Part shown: in pieces, positions 8,535-16,958 of the stretch | Layout of the letters: the number at the start of each line of letters is the position of its first letter | Numbering within the stretch: the first letter of the stretch is position 1 | Origin: Desulfofundulus kuznetsovii DSM 6115 | GTDB lineage: Bacteria > Bacillota > Desulfotomaculia > Desulfotomaculales > Desulfovirgulaceae | Length of the DNA: 64,000 nucleotides | NCBI RefSeq assembly: GCF_000214705.1 | Contig: NC_015573.1 | Location: 1,573,001-1,637,000, forward strand | Reading direction: 5' to 3' | Position numbers and translations under genes: made by a program | Notes under the pieces: model-generated | Seen by the model: the letters and a program-made list of their open reading frames with translations, nothing else | What the model was told of the DNA's origin: nothing | The model's database searches: none

Positions 8535-9389
8535 TTACTCCCACGCAATCTTCTCCACAGCCGCCTCCAGGTCGGCCCTGCCGGGCCTGGTGTACCTGGC
8601 CGTGGTGTTCATGTTTTCGTGGCCCGCGAGCACCGCCACCCTGTCCAGCGATTCCCCCGCGTCCACCAGCATCTTGCAGAAGGTGTGCCTCAGCCGGTGC
8701 GGGGTCGCCTCCACCCCGGCCAGCCGGGCGTACTTCGCCAGGGTTTTCTCCGCCGTCCGCCTGGTCATGGGGCCGCCGCTCCTGCCGGGGAAGAGCCACT
8801 CGCCCGAAAGTGTTGCCAGGTACTCACCCAGGGTACGCCTTGCCGTAGCGTTCAGGGGCACCTCCCGGTACTTGCCGCCCTTGCCCTGCCGCACCGCCAC
8901 ATGGCCGGAACGCTCCCGGATAACCACGTCCTGCACCCGCAGGGAAACCGCTTCGGAAACCCGCAGCCCGGTGTGCAAAAGGAGCGTGACCAGGGCCTGG
9001 TCTCTCCTGCTCCCGTACTTCTGGACCGCCCGCACCAGGGCGCCCAGCTCTCTCCTGGAAAGCCACTTCGGGGCCGGTTTCTGTTCCGGCAGCCGCTTCA
9101 CGCCCTCCGTGGGGTCACTTTGGACGATCCCGGCTTCCTTCGCCCAGGCGAAGAAGCTGCCGATGGCGTCCAGGGCGTTGTTCACCGTGGCCGGTTTCCT
9201 GTTCCGGTTCTGCAGGAAGCGCCTGTAGTCGGCCACGTCCAGGGGGGTGACCGCCGCCGGGTCGGGTTCGCCGTAGGTCCCTTCCACCCAGGCGAAGAAC
9301 CGGCGCAGGTGCCCGGCGTATATTTCCGCCGTGCCGGGGGAAAGCCCCCTGGCCAGCAGGCTGTTCTTGAAACTGGTCAATATATCCAT
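8535..9389 (-). CDS. XerC/D-like tyrosine recombinase
   Basis: A 284-residue recombinase with a SAM-like N-terminal core-binding domain (1-85) and complete catalytic domain: arginine in HTGLRVSEA, lysine in GKGGKYREV, HRLRH, LAGHENMNTT and tyrosine in ARYTRPG. It lacks an arm-binding domain, unlike the element integrase, and resembles Xer recombinases. Likely roles are dimer resolution of the excised circle or mobility of the adjacent AT-rich cassette. The start has GGAGGGAAACGTCGA upstream. A CTAG dyad operator lies about 170 bp upstream. Confidence 0.9.
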   Translation of the reverse strand: MDILTSFKNSLLARGLSPGTAEIYAGHLRRFFAWVEGTYGEPDPAAVTPLDVADYRRFLQNRNRKPATVNNALDAIGSFFAWAKEAGIVQSDPTEGVKRLPEQKPAPKWLSRRELGALVRAVQKYGSRRDQALVTLLLHTGLRVSEAVSLRVQDVVIRERSGHVAVRQGKGGKYREVPLNATARRTLGEYLATLSGEWLFPGRSGGPMTRRTAEKTLAKYARLAGVEATPHRLRHTFCKMLVDAGESLDRVAVLAGHENMNTTARYTRPGRADLEAAVEKIAWE

Positions 9390-9554
9390 TCGACGTTTCC
9401 CTCCATTTTCCTTTTGCGAATTGAAATTCCGGCCTTAAAACTGTTCTACGTCCCGCCTTTTGCGTCCTTTTCGGGGCAATTAATTCACAAAAGGAACGTT
9501 TTGTGTACTATAGCCACTTAAAATTATAACATTGCGGGGTATGTTTGAAGGGGA

Positions 9555-9576
9555 TACTAGTATCAAATACTAGTAC
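9555..9576. promoter_or_regulatory. CTAG dyad operator, copy 2
   Basis: CTAG centres at 9557 and 9570, again 13 bp apart, in TACTAGT-N8-CTAGTA. A minus-strand TATAAT (9523-9528) lies about 27 bp nearer the recombinase gene, so a bound repressor would sit in or next to the promoter. Confidence 0.5.
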
Positions 9577-10004
9577 AGTAAACCGTCGTCAAACTCCGGT
9601 ACCGGCCGCCGGCGGAAAAGTTTTATCCGGATAAAGGTTTTTGGGGAACAGCGCGCACGCCCGACCGGCGGCACCGGTGAGCCGGGGTACCCCATGCTTT
9701 ATGAACCGGTGCCCTGTTAATTACGACATTTTGTCGTGTTTTTCTGTCCCATTTTCAGGTAACGCTCCTGCAAAATTTTGCAGAAGCATTTTCCTAATAT
9801 TTTCCGTAACCATGGTTACGCTTCTGTGTAACCAACTGACTGTCCGCCTTTGCAACCAAATTGCAAATCCCGGTTACACATCACGGGTGAAGCGTTCCGG
9901 CAGTGTGCCGACCGTCACCTCGGTCGTGACGGACTGTCTTTAGCCGTTTGCGGCAGGGGCCGCGGTGTCCGTCACGTAGCCAGGGTGCGGGCAGTGTGGT
10001 AAAG
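9577..10004. other. Intergenic region with palindromes, no supported gene
   Basis: Holds two perfect 16-bp palindromes, CTGCAAAATTTTGCAG (9768-9783) and CGTAACCATGGTTACG (9805-9820), and the hairpin ACGACATTTTGTCGT (9723-9737). GTAACCA/GGTTAC half sites recur nearby. A plus-strand frame exists here but lacks gene-like composition. Confidence 0.5.
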
Positions 10005-10036
10005 CTATAAACACTGCCAGCTATAAACACTGCCAG
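10005..10036. repeat. 16-bp tandem duplication
   Basis: CTATAAACACTGCCAG occurs twice back to back, directly before the terminator hairpin. Confidence 0.8.
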
Positions 10037-10066
10037 ATAAAAAGGCCCGGCTTTCTTGCCGGGCCT
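10037..10066 (-). terminator. Terminator of the darTG operon
   Basis: AGGCCCGGC/GCCGGGCCT stem with a six-base loop, followed on the minus strand by TTTTTATC. Confidence 0.8.
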
Positions 10067-10130
10067 GCGGGTTGTGTTACCGGCGCAGGGGAGTGAAAGT
10101 GAAATTATAGAACTCAGCAGTTGCTAGCCC

Positions 10131-11171
10131 TTATATCCAACCTTCCGAACGTAACCGATCTGTAGCAATCTCTATTTGCGCGGGGGTAAACCGGCGTTTC
10201 CTTGGTGCCCAAGCATATACGGCCTCAATTAAAGCTTCAGGGTCCTGTAATTGCTCCTTCGTTATCAGCCAGTGTACCGTTGAAAGCAACTCAAGGCCAA
10301 AAGGAGTCTCGAAACCTTCGACCAAGCGGACCACACGCTCAAAGCGTGCCCGTGTTTCGATGTTTTTTTCGAGGAAGGCCTCAGCATCTCGCACTGCACC
10401 TGGTACTATAGTCAATTGCTTACCTGGTACATCGCCGCCATCTTTATAACCCACAATTAGATACCCTTCGATGGCGTGCAATACATGGCGCAGGTTCTCT
10501 GCGTATGGCCCATAAGGCGCTTTTACAAAGCGCAGGCGCAGTGGTTCTCCAGAAGCTTGCAGGAAATACATCAGCTTATGGACTTCCAGTAAAGTAATAA
10601 CTGGGTCCAGCAAAGCAGCCCGGTAACGATTTATCAATCCTACCAATGCGGCACGGCCAGGTGTCATTTTTGGTATCTCACGTGAATTATTAACTCTAAT
10701 ATCTGCTGGGGTATCTCCAGGCTCAAACACCTGCACATCAACGTTCGGTAAAGTTGCCAACGCACGCTCAACGAGAGGGCGCACTTCTTTCCAGTCAAGC
10801 CCACCCAGCCCGCTACCCAAAGGTGGTATAGCAACAGAGCGAATGTTGCGTTCACGTAATTCCTTTACCAAAGCGGTAAGTCCAGCTTCGATGTCCTCGA
10901 TACGGCTCTTGTTGCGCCAATGGCGCTTGGTCGGAAAATTGATGATGTAACGCGGCCAGGTCAGTCTCCCCGTATCAAAAACAAACATGCGGCCAGGCTG
11001 TACCTCTCCACGCCGACAAGCCGCAACATACGCCTTGAAATTTTCAGGGAAAGCGTTCTTAAACTGAAGCGCAATACCTCGTCCCATCACGCCTACACAG
11101 TTAACAGTGTTGACCAGGGCTTCAGCTTCAGCTTGCAGGATGTCACCTCTCACATATCTAATCATTGCCAT
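10131..11171 (-). CDS. darG: DarG-like antitoxin: macro-domain DNA ADP-ribosylglycohydrolase
   Basis: A 346-residue two-domain protein. Residues 1-155 are a macro domain with the ligand motifs VNTVNCVGVMGRGIA (20-34) and PPLGSGLGGLDW (116-127). Residues 165-346 match the DarG C-terminal domain, which binds and blocks the toxin. The macro domain removes ADP-ribose from thymidine in DNA. ATG at 11171 follows GGAGGGTACA. It lies 14 bp downstream of darT in one operon that ends at the terminator near 10050. Confidence 0.93.
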   Translation of the reverse strand: MAMIRYVRGDILQAEAEALVNTVNCVGVMGRGIALQFKNAFPENFKAYVAACRRGEVQPGRMFVFDTGRLTWPRYIINFPTKRHWRNKSRIEDIEAGLTALVKELRERNIRSVAIPPLGSGLGGLDWKEVRPLVERALATLPNVDVQVFEPGDTPADIRVNNSREIPKMTPGRAALVGLINRYRAALLDPVITLLEVHKLMYFLQASGEPLRLRFVKAPYGPYAENLRHVLHAIEGYLIVGYKDGGDVPGKQLTIVPGAVRDAEAFLEKNIETRARFERVVRLVEGFETPFGLELLSTVHWLITKEQLQDPEALIEAVYAWAPRKRRFTPAQIEIATDRLRSEGWI

Positions 11172-11185
11172 TGTACCCTCCTGTC

Positions 11186-11833
11186 TTAAAAATACCAGTC
11201 TGGACGGATCTCCACAAATGGCTGGTATTCGCTTCCGGTCAATACCTGTAACACTCGCTTTTTGATACGTAAAGATTTTACTCCAATGCGCCGGACAAGA
11301 TGCCAGGGGAAGAAACTATATACCAGAAACTCGGCCTGTTTCCCCTCTTTGATCTGCTCGTCATGAAAATTTTTAGCCGCCACCGCCGTCCAGTCTATTT
11401 CCCCAAGTTGGTCTAGCCGGTTGCGAAACTCAGTGTAAACGGCCCCCGCATTGGACAGGGTGAACGCCCAGCGTTGGCCTTGACTTTCAACCCACCTTAC
11501 CGTTTCATACAGATCAGCTTCCAGATGGATGATCGGCTCTTGACCACCATGATAATTCAATTCTGGATGATTACCACGGTGGAGTAAGTACAACATGATT
11601 GAACGAGGACAGAAATAAAACGGTACATATTCACCTACACAATCTTGCGGGTAGCATTTAACCGGCAAACTAAGCCGCCGTTGCTTGATAGTGCTCATGC
11701 CAATAGACGCTACCGGTCCGCCCCGCGCAATCATTTTTGCGTCTGACCATAAGCCGCCGTCTTTGATTATAGAAGGCAGGTTATTTATATGCGTAATATG
11801 ATAGATATGTATCTGGGTGGGTATAACTTTCAT
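11186..11833 (-). CDS. darT: DarT toxin: DNA ADP-ribosyltransferase
   Basis: A 215-residue protein of the DarT (formerly DUF4433) family. Visible family features are the N-terminal NAD-pocket region IYHITHINNL (10-19), the loop IARGGPVASIGM and the catalytic glutamate E168 in KQAEFLVYSFFPW. DarT transfers ADP-ribose onto thymidine in single-stranded DNA and blocks replication; DarTG systems act in toxin-antitoxin stability and phage defence. Start supported by AAAGGGAAGAAGAC. Confidence 0.93.
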   Translation of the reverse strand: MKVIPTQIHIYHITHINNLPSIIKDGGLWSDAKMIARGGPVASIGMSTIKQRRLSLPVKCYPQDCVGEYVPFYFCPRSIMLYLLHRGNHPELNYHGGQEPIIHLEADLYETVRWVESQGQRWAFTLSNAGAVYTEFRNRLDQLGEIDWTAVAAKNFHDEQIKEGKQAEFLVYSFFPWHLVRRIGVKSLRIKKRVLQVLTGSEYQPFVEIRPDWYF

Positions 11834-12378
11834 GTCTTCTTCCCTTTAGAGTTTGTTAAGTATCTGCTTTTTTATGTGGTATTATTCGTTTTTTTTAAGA
11901 GAAATCCTGCTAACCTACCAGAAGAGGTAAAGAATTACTGTTAGTAACCAGCCTGCCTACACCGTTGTGACCTCCTCCCCCGAATGAATTGAGGGGGATT
12001 ACTGCCCCCTCACACTCCCCCGGTTTTTCTAAAAAAAGAAAAGGCGGGGCGCTATAACGCCCCACCTCAAGAAACTCGTCGGACCAGACCAGTACCCTTC
12101 GGCACCCCTGTTCTGGTGACGGTTTAAGGAGGTTTAAGACCGGCAGGTAGGGTAATACCTGCCGGTAAATTATCGTGTCTCCGGCAGGCCGTTTTTAAAA
12201 ATTTTAATGTTAACACCTTATGGATTTTTGGAGAAAATGAAAGCTAGCGCGAAAGTTAAGGACTTGTAGTCAAGATAAAAACCTGTCAGCGTGGAAAATA
12301 AACCGAATTGCCCTAATTTGGACTTTCGACACTCTAAAAAATGGCCGTTTTTAAAGGGGTCAACCCCCACGGTCTGTC
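11834..12378. other. Intergenic region with strong hairpins
   Basis: A GGGGCG/CGCCCC hairpin with CTTTTCTTTTTTT on the minus strand (12012-12066) is a terminator for the gene at 12379-12828. A near-perfect hairpin ACCGGCAGGTA...TACCTGCCGGT lies at 12140-12168. No convincing gene. Confidence 0.6.
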
Positions 12379-12828
12379 TTAGCTGTTCACGGTAACCTGT
12401 TTCGTGTCTCTTCTGATTTTTGCCATGCCCGCCTTGCTGCGTTCGGCCTTCCTCTGCCCGGCGCACAGGTCGCAGTAAATTTGCCTCTTATTTTCCGGGA
12501 CAAACTCCCTCCCGCATGGGCACTTTTCCCCCGCAGGCTGTTTGGGAACTGCTTCCGGCGCTCCGTCAGCTCTCTCCGTGTGTTTTTCTATCCCCTGCCT
12601 TTCTTCGGTTTTCCCTCCGGCGATGCGGACCGTCCGGTTGCCCACTTTGAGACGGACTGCCCCACGCAGGACTTTAAAGTACAGGCCGGGACCTTCCTTC
12701 CGGTAGGGCGTCAGGCCCAGCTTTTTCAGCCGGGCGGCCACCAGCGGGGAAGCGGTGTAGATTTCAGCCTGCGCCTCTCCTTCGTTCCAAATGATGATGG
12801 TCTCCTGCTCGTGCCTGGTCAGGCCCAT
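12379..12828 (-). CDS. Unrecognised protein with C-terminal zinc-finger motif
   Basis: 149 residues from ATG at 12828 (MGLTRHEQ), preceded by GGGGTGGGAAAGGA; the frame also opens at an upstream TTG. The N-terminal half is a small mixed fold (GEAQAEIYTASPLVAARLKK). The linker is polar. The C-terminus has CPCGREF and CDLCAGQ followed by a basic stretch, likely a zinc-bound nucleic-acid-binding tail. I do not recognise a family. It is followed by terminator hairpins and preceded by the topoisomerase gene. Confidence 0.65.
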   Translation of the reverse strand: MGLTRHEQETIIIWNEGEAQAEIYTASPLVAARLKKLGLTPYRKEGPGLYFKVLRGAVRLKVGNRTVRIAGGKTEERQGIEKHTERADGAPEAVPKQPAGEKCPCGREFVPENKRQIYCDLCAGQRKAERSKAGMAKIRRDTKQVTVNS

Positions 12829-13031
12829 TCCTTTCCCACCCCTTTTTTTTGAAAGCAAGAAAGGCCGCCCGGCTTTCCCGCCGGAACCGGCCCTTAAAAA
12901 GCAAAGGCGCCCGGTCAGGGCTTTATCCCCTAACCGGGCGTCTCACAAAAGGCCCACTGCCCTATTGGAGCAACAGGCCTTCCAGCTTAACTCGCACTTT
13001 TTTAAAAATCCACCTGCTTCAGTCAGCTTGC

Positions 13032-15473
13032 TTACTGCCTGTGGCCAATTTTTAAAAATCTGCTCAGGTCAACCCCCTCCAGCACGGCCCTGGCAAAGTC
13101 CCGCGCCTCTTCTTCCACCATGTCGCGCCAGGAGACCGGCGGGTTGTCCTCCAGCGCGCGGGCGATGTCCCCCGGCAGGCCGCCGAAGTCGGGCACTTTT
13201 ACGGACCGCGCTATCTTTTCCACGACGGCCGGGATTTCCAGTATCTCCAGGATACGCCTTTCGGCCATAGCCCTGAGTACCGCGTCGAAACGTTTCCGGG
13301 CTTCGTCCAGGACCACCTCTTCCGGCGGCACTACCTTTTTGGCCAGCCCGTGCTCGGCCAGTTTCCTCTCGATCAGCCCGATCAACTGCTCCGGCGTCAG
13401 CGCGTTCAGCTCAACCCGGTTCCCCCGTTTACCGTCCCCCGTGAGGAATTCGAGTTCGTCATGGGGCAGGGTCTCAAGCACCGGCTTGTGCCACCCTTTC
13501 TTCAACGGCACGCCTTCCGGGTCTTTTTCCAAGCCCATCTCCACCGCGTCTTTGTACCGCAGCCCCAGGTCTATCACCGTGACCGCGTTCCGGGACGTCC
13601 TGGTTTCTTCCCGAAGCGTCCTGGCGATTTCCAGGCCGTTGATGTCCAGATCGTGCAGGCACAGCACCACGATGTCCTGCTTTTCGGCCATAGCCAGGAA
13701 GTCTTTGGCGGCCCGGCTGGCGTAGCCTTCACCGGCACAGATGCAGAGGTCGTATTTTTTGTCCAGCCCAGCAGCCTTCAACACCGGCAGAATGCCTTTC
13801 TTCTCGACATACAGCACCTTGTTATACAAGTAGTCCGGTGCCGTATAGTCAGCGACCTCCCTTGTGCCCAGGGGGATTTCCTGGCCGGTATGTGGTTCCA
13901 CCGCTATGCCCCGCGGGTCATAGTACAACCCTTCAAGGGGACCGTATATTTCCTGGTATTCTGTCAGGAGGCCGGGCGTGAAATAATTATAGTCCAGTTC
14001 CCTGCTCGTGTACTGCTGGATAAGTGCCCGCACCTGGTAGTACAGGCTCCTGGCGCTGTAGGGGTACCTGCCGCCCCCGCTGGCTTTTTCCACGGCTTCC
14101 GGCAGGACGGCGAACACCGCTTCCTTCAGCGTTGTCGCCTCTTCCGGCCCGCCGCAGCTTCCTGCCTGGACCGCCCTCCTGACGCTGTTGACCGCCCTGG
14201 CTACTGCCTCTCCAGCGGCCTGCACGACGTCCACCGGCAGGTAGGGCTTCTTGTCCCGGCTGGTGTATTCCACGCCCGGCATGATGACGTGAACGGCCAG
14301 GAAGAAACCGGACTCATACCGGGACTTCAGCAGTTCTTTCAGGTAGCCGTGTAGCCCCCAGCTATCCGATTTGCCCAGGAAGTTGCTGTTGAACAGCGGG
14401 TTGTACGTCCCGGTGAAATTTAAGCCGGTCACGATGTGCTTTCTCTCCGCCGGGGCGTAGTAGACCTCCAGCACGTACGGCCTGTCGTCCCAGGTATAGC
14501 CTTCCTTCCTCACGTACCGGCCCTCAGCCTCAACCCCGAAGAGCTGCCGCGCCCTTTTCGCCATGTTTTCCCTGCCCACCCCGCCCAGTTTGGCCGGGGG
14601 CACCGGGCGGGAAAGTATTTTCATGGTCCGCAGGAGGCCGGTGCAGGCATCCAGGGCGGCCTTTCGTCCCTGGCTCTCTTCCAGAAAAACCAGGTCCCGG
14701 ATGCGCTTGACCGGACAGCTTTTAGCCGCCTGGCCTGCTTTTGCCCCGGAAAGGCCGACGAAGTACCGGGAGATAAACTCCCTCACGGTCAGATCCTCCT
14801 GCCCGGCCACCATAACCGCCAGGTTGAACAGGGATTCAGCGTCGAACCAGTGAGGCGAAACGGGGGCTTCCGCCGGGTATTTCTCTACATCTCCCACCCT
14901 CTGGACACACCTTCCCGACAGCTCAAAGGTGGCGTGGGGGTTAAATAAGACGGCTGCCGCAAAAGTGCTGCAGTTCAGGCTCACGGGTACCGGTACGGTT
15001 ACTGAGAACCCCGGCTTTATGGGTACCGTTTCCAGCACCGGGTTTACTCTTATCTCCCCCGTGGACAGGGGCCGTACCGTGACCGTTGCTCGCTGGCCCC
15101 CGCTCTCCAGGACAACCGGCTTTTCCGGGGCAAGCACGTGAGCCATGCCGAAAACGGTCTTCAGGGCGTTTCCTAAGTAGCCCCGCGTGGGCCGCTTCCA
15201 GGCCAGCTTACTGCTTGCCCGCACGCTGAAGTCCAGGATTTTGTTCAGCAGATCCTGAATGTCCGCACCGGGACCGTTGTCTCTGATGGAAAGGAAAGGC
15301 TCGGCAGCGATTTCAATCACCGGCGCTTTGTTTGCCTTTTCCGCCTCGTCCAGGGCGTTGTCAACAAGCTCCTTTAATATCGCTTCCCCGAACCTTTCTT
15401 TGTTTACACCGGTCGCCAGGACCAGTTCAGCAGGCTCAAAAAACTCTTTTGTGCGCGGAAATGTGTAAATCAT
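13032..15473 (-). CDS. Fused type IIB DNA topoisomerase (Topo VI/Topo VIII-like, B and A parts in one chain)
   Basis: An 813-residue protein. The N-terminus is a GHKL ATPase: N-box KELVDNALDE (34-43), G1 RDNGPG (64-69), G2 RGYLGNALKT (97-106). Residues 325-415 resemble a TopoVIB transducer. The C-terminal third resembles TopoVIA/Spo11: winged helix with catalytic tyrosine in SARSLYYQVR (Y478 or Y479) and a TOPRIM domain (E557 in VEKKG, D608 and D610 in LHDLDINGL). Single-chain B-A fusions define Topo VIII of bacterial mobile elements. It could relax or decatenate element DNA, which is inference. It overlaps the upstream small gene by ATGA. Confidence 0.85.
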   Translation of the reverse strand: MIYTFPRTKEFFEPAELVLATGVNKERFGEAILKELVDNALDEAEKANKAPVIEIAAEPFLSIRDNGPGADIQDLLNKILDFSVRASSKLAWKRPTRGYLGNALKTVFGMAHVLAPEKPVVLESGGQRATVTVRPLSTGEIRVNPVLETVPIKPGFSVTVPVPVSLNCSTFAAAVLFNPHATFELSGRCVQRVGDVEKYPAEAPVSPHWFDAESLFNLAVMVAGQEDLTVREFISRYFVGLSGAKAGQAAKSCPVKRIRDLVFLEESQGRKAALDACTGLLRTMKILSRPVPPAKLGGVGRENMAKRARQLFGVEAEGRYVRKEGYTWDDRPYVLEVYYAPAERKHIVTGLNFTGTYNPLFNSNFLGKSDSWGLHGYLKELLKSRYESGFFLAVHVIMPGVEYTSRDKKPYLPVDVVQAAGEAVARAVNSVRRAVQAGSCGGPEEATTLKEAVFAVLPEAVEKASGGGRYPYSARSLYYQVRALIQQYTSRELDYNYFTPGLLTEYQEIYGPLEGLYYDPRGIAVEPHTGQEIPLGTREVADYTAPDYLYNKVLYVEKKGILPVLKAAGLDKKYDLCICAGEGYASRAAKDFLAMAEKQDIVVLCLHDLDINGLEIARTLREETRTSRNAVTVIDLGLRYKDAVEMGLEKDPEGVPLKKGWHKPVLETLPHDELEFLTGDGKRGNRVELNALTPEQLIGLIERKLAEHGLAKKVVPPEEVVLDEARKRFDAVLRAMAERRILEILEIPAVVEKIARSVKVPDFGGLPGDIARALEDNPPVSWRDMVEEEARDFARAVLEGVDLSRFLKIGHRQ

Positions 15474-15697
15474 AAAACATCCCTCCCTATAAAATTAAAA
15501 AAGCCGGAAGGTTTTCTACCGGCCCAACTCTCCTTCGTTTCAGCTTTCTCCCGGAGCAACCTGTAAAACAGCTCCGGGGCGCAGTGAGCGACCACCATCA
15601 TGGCCCCGTCCCACACCCCACGGCAGTACGGGTCGTCCCGGTAGTGGGGCAGGCGGGACATGAGTTCAGCGACAATCTCTTCCAGGTCTCTCCCCAT
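15470..15697 (-). CDS. Small unrecognised protein coupled to the topoisomerase
   Basis: 75 residues, no known domain. The GTG or ATG start region follows GGGAGGTGACGTAGCG. Its stop overlaps the topoisomerase start (ATGA), so translation is probably coupled. The last codons (SGFFNFIG) lie within a hairpin plus T tract (GCCGG...CCGGCTTTTTT), so a terminator-like structure sits inside the gene end. Confidence 0.6.
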   Translation of the reverse strand: MGRDLEEIVAELMSRLPHYRDDPYCRGVWDGAMMVVAHCAPELFYRLLREKAETKESWAGRKPSGFFNFIGRDVL

Positions 15698-15703
15698 CCG
15701 CTA

Positions 15704-15795
15704 CGTCACCTCCCAAAAAAGAAAGGCCGGGGTTTTGTAAACTCCCGGCATCTCTTCACAGAGAGATAAGGCCGGGTAAAAACACCCGGCCAGTG
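15704..15795 (-). promoter_or_regulatory. Two tandem terminator-like hairpins before a ribosome site
   Basis: Minus strand: GGCCGGGTGTTTTTACCCGGCC, then GCCGGG...CCCCGGC followed by CTTTCTTTTTT and GGGAGG of the next gene. This is a clear example of the element-wide arrangement of hairpin, T tract and Shine-Dalgarno. Confidence 0.6.
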
Positions 15796-15820
15796 GTCTC
15801 CCTCTGGTTTTTGATTTATG

Positions 15821-16144
15821 TTATGCCCCGCTGCCCTGCTCCCGGCGTATGGCTTCCGCGATCCACGACCGGATCAGGGTCTGGTAGGGGATGTCCTTCC
15901 TCCTGGCTATCTCTTTTACCGCCTCTATCTGGGACACCCGCAGGCGCAGGGTCACCTGTTTGGTCCGTGCCCGCTCGCGGATTTTTGCGGCCAGTTCGGG
16001 GTCTAATTCAACCTCTTCAGGTTCAAACAACCCTTTCTCCATAGCTTCCGCGAAACTGTAGCTGGCAAAGAATTCAGCGGCCTCTTCCTCAGTAGCAAAC
16101 TCAGGTATCTCGTCACCCTTGAATTCAGGTAGCTTCTTAGGCAT
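15821..16144 (-). CDS. CopG/BrnA-like antitoxin
   Basis: About 107 residues from ATG at 16144. The acidic N-terminal half (FATEEEAAEFFASYSF) is the toxin-binding part in BrnA-type antitoxins. The C-terminal part (VTLRLRVSQIEAVKEIARRK, then IPYQTLIRSWIAEAI) is a ribbon-helix-helix DNA-binding unit. It follows and overlaps the BrnT-like toxin gene, as expected for a toxin-first pair that represses its own promoter. Confidence 0.8.
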   Translation of the reverse strand: MPKKLPEFKGDEIPEFATEEEAAEFFASYSFAEAMEKGLFEPEEVELDPELAAKIRERARTKQVTLRLRVSQIEAVKEIARRKDIPYQTLIRSWIAEAIRREQGSGA

Positions 16145-16148
16145 TGAC

Positions 16149-16430
16149 TCACTCACCCCTTTGTCGGCGGTAGTATCGTCTTTCGCTTGGGGTCATATCC
16201 CGGGCCGTGATAATTCGGGCTGTGCCACCGGCCTTCCGCACATACACCACGAACAGATAACGCCCTTCCTCGGTGCGGCCGTACACGATATGAAACCCGC
16301 TGCGTCCCTTACGAAAAACCGGTTCGTTTTGGAACGCACCTTCTGCTTCGTCAGGTTTAACTCCGTGCCTGGCTATATTCCCGATGTTCCGGGCATCCCA
16401 CTCAAACCGGCTTATTTTCACCGACAACAC
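16149..16430 (-). CDS. brnT: BrnT-like ribonuclease toxin
   Basis: 93 residues of the BrnT (DUF497) family: FEWDARNIGNIARHGVKPDE at the N-terminus and IITARDMTPSERRYYRRQ at the C-terminus, the usual end motifs. BrnT is a RelE-fold mRNA interferase held by BrnA. A similar pair lies at 43.2 kb on the opposite strand. Confidence 0.85.
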   Translation of the reverse strand: MLSVKISRFEWDARNIGNIARHGVKPDEAEGAFQNEPVFRKGRSGFHIVYGRTEEGRYLFVVYVRKAGGTARIITARDMTPSERRYYRRQRGE

Positions 16431-16504
16431 CCACTTCCATTTTAAGTCTGCATATTGCTATTGTCAATACAATAGCCCTAAAGACCGGGTTTTTCGTTCG
16501 AGTT

Positions 16505-16544
16505 TAATAAAAAGGCCGGGCTGCAAGTCCTCCCGGCCCAAATC
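16505..16544 (-). terminator. Terminator after the ardC-RNase H operon
   Basis: GGGCCGGGAGGACTTGCAGCCCGGCC stem-loop followed on the minus strand by TTTTTATTA. Confidence 0.8.
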
Positions 16545-16958
16545 TCAAGCGTACTTCCTTGCCGCCCGGCAGAGCATGTCGGCCTGCCGGTTTCTTTCTC
16601 TCGGTACCCACTGAAACCAAACGCTGCCGATCAGTTTTGCCAGCGCTGCCACCCGCCGGATAAACCGGGCATATTTCCCGCCCGGTCGGGCACCAGCGCG
16701 GACCATCCTGACCAGCGCCATGCAGTCGGTAAAGACCACCACGTGCTGGTACCCCTTCTTGACTGCCCACCTCAAGGCCCTTATGACCGCCTGAAACTCC
16801 GCTTCCAGGGAATCGGCGGCCTTTACCCGGCCCTTCCACCGGCGGGTAAGCTGGCCGTCAACCCTGGCCTCGTAGCCCCCATAGGCGGCACCGTTCCGGG
16901 GCAGGTGGGAACCGTCGCAGTGGATTTCTACATAACAGGCGTTACAGGCGTTTCTCAT
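16545..16958 (-). CDS. RNase H-fold protein
   Basis: 137 residues from ATG at 16958, which overlaps the ArdC stop (ATGA). RNase HI-type residues are visible in order: aspartate in EIHCDGSHL, glutamate in EAEFQAVIRAL, aspartate in VVVFTDCMALV and aspartate in RNRQADMLC. It should cut the RNA strand of RNA-DNA hybrids, perhaps replication primers of the element. Coupled to ardC and ended by a strong terminator. Confidence 0.85.
   Translation of the reverse strand: MRNACNACYVEIHCDGSHLPRNGAAYGGYEARVDGQLTRRWKGRVKAADSLEAEFQAVIRALRWAVKKGYQHVVVFTDCMALVRMVRAGARPGGKYARFIRRVAALAKLIGSVWFQWVPRERNRQADMLCRAARKYA

Noticed and set aside
1928-9389. The Xer-like recombinase as the element's integrase
   Set aside because: It is far from both attachment sites and lacks an arm-binding domain; the gene at 1928-3040 lies beside attL with xis.
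9641-9943. Plus-strand frame of 100 residues in the gap upstream of the Xer-like recombinase
   Set aside because: No ribosome site or family; the region consists of palindromes and repeated half sites.
12218-12466. Minus-strand frame overlapping the end of the zinc-finger gene
   Set aside because: Runs through the coding end of 12379-12828 in another frame and into terminator DNA.
13032-15473. MutL/HSP90-type or anti-phage GHKL protein
   Set aside because: The TopoVIA-like tyrosine and TOPRIM motifs in the same chain fit a type IIB topoisomerase better.
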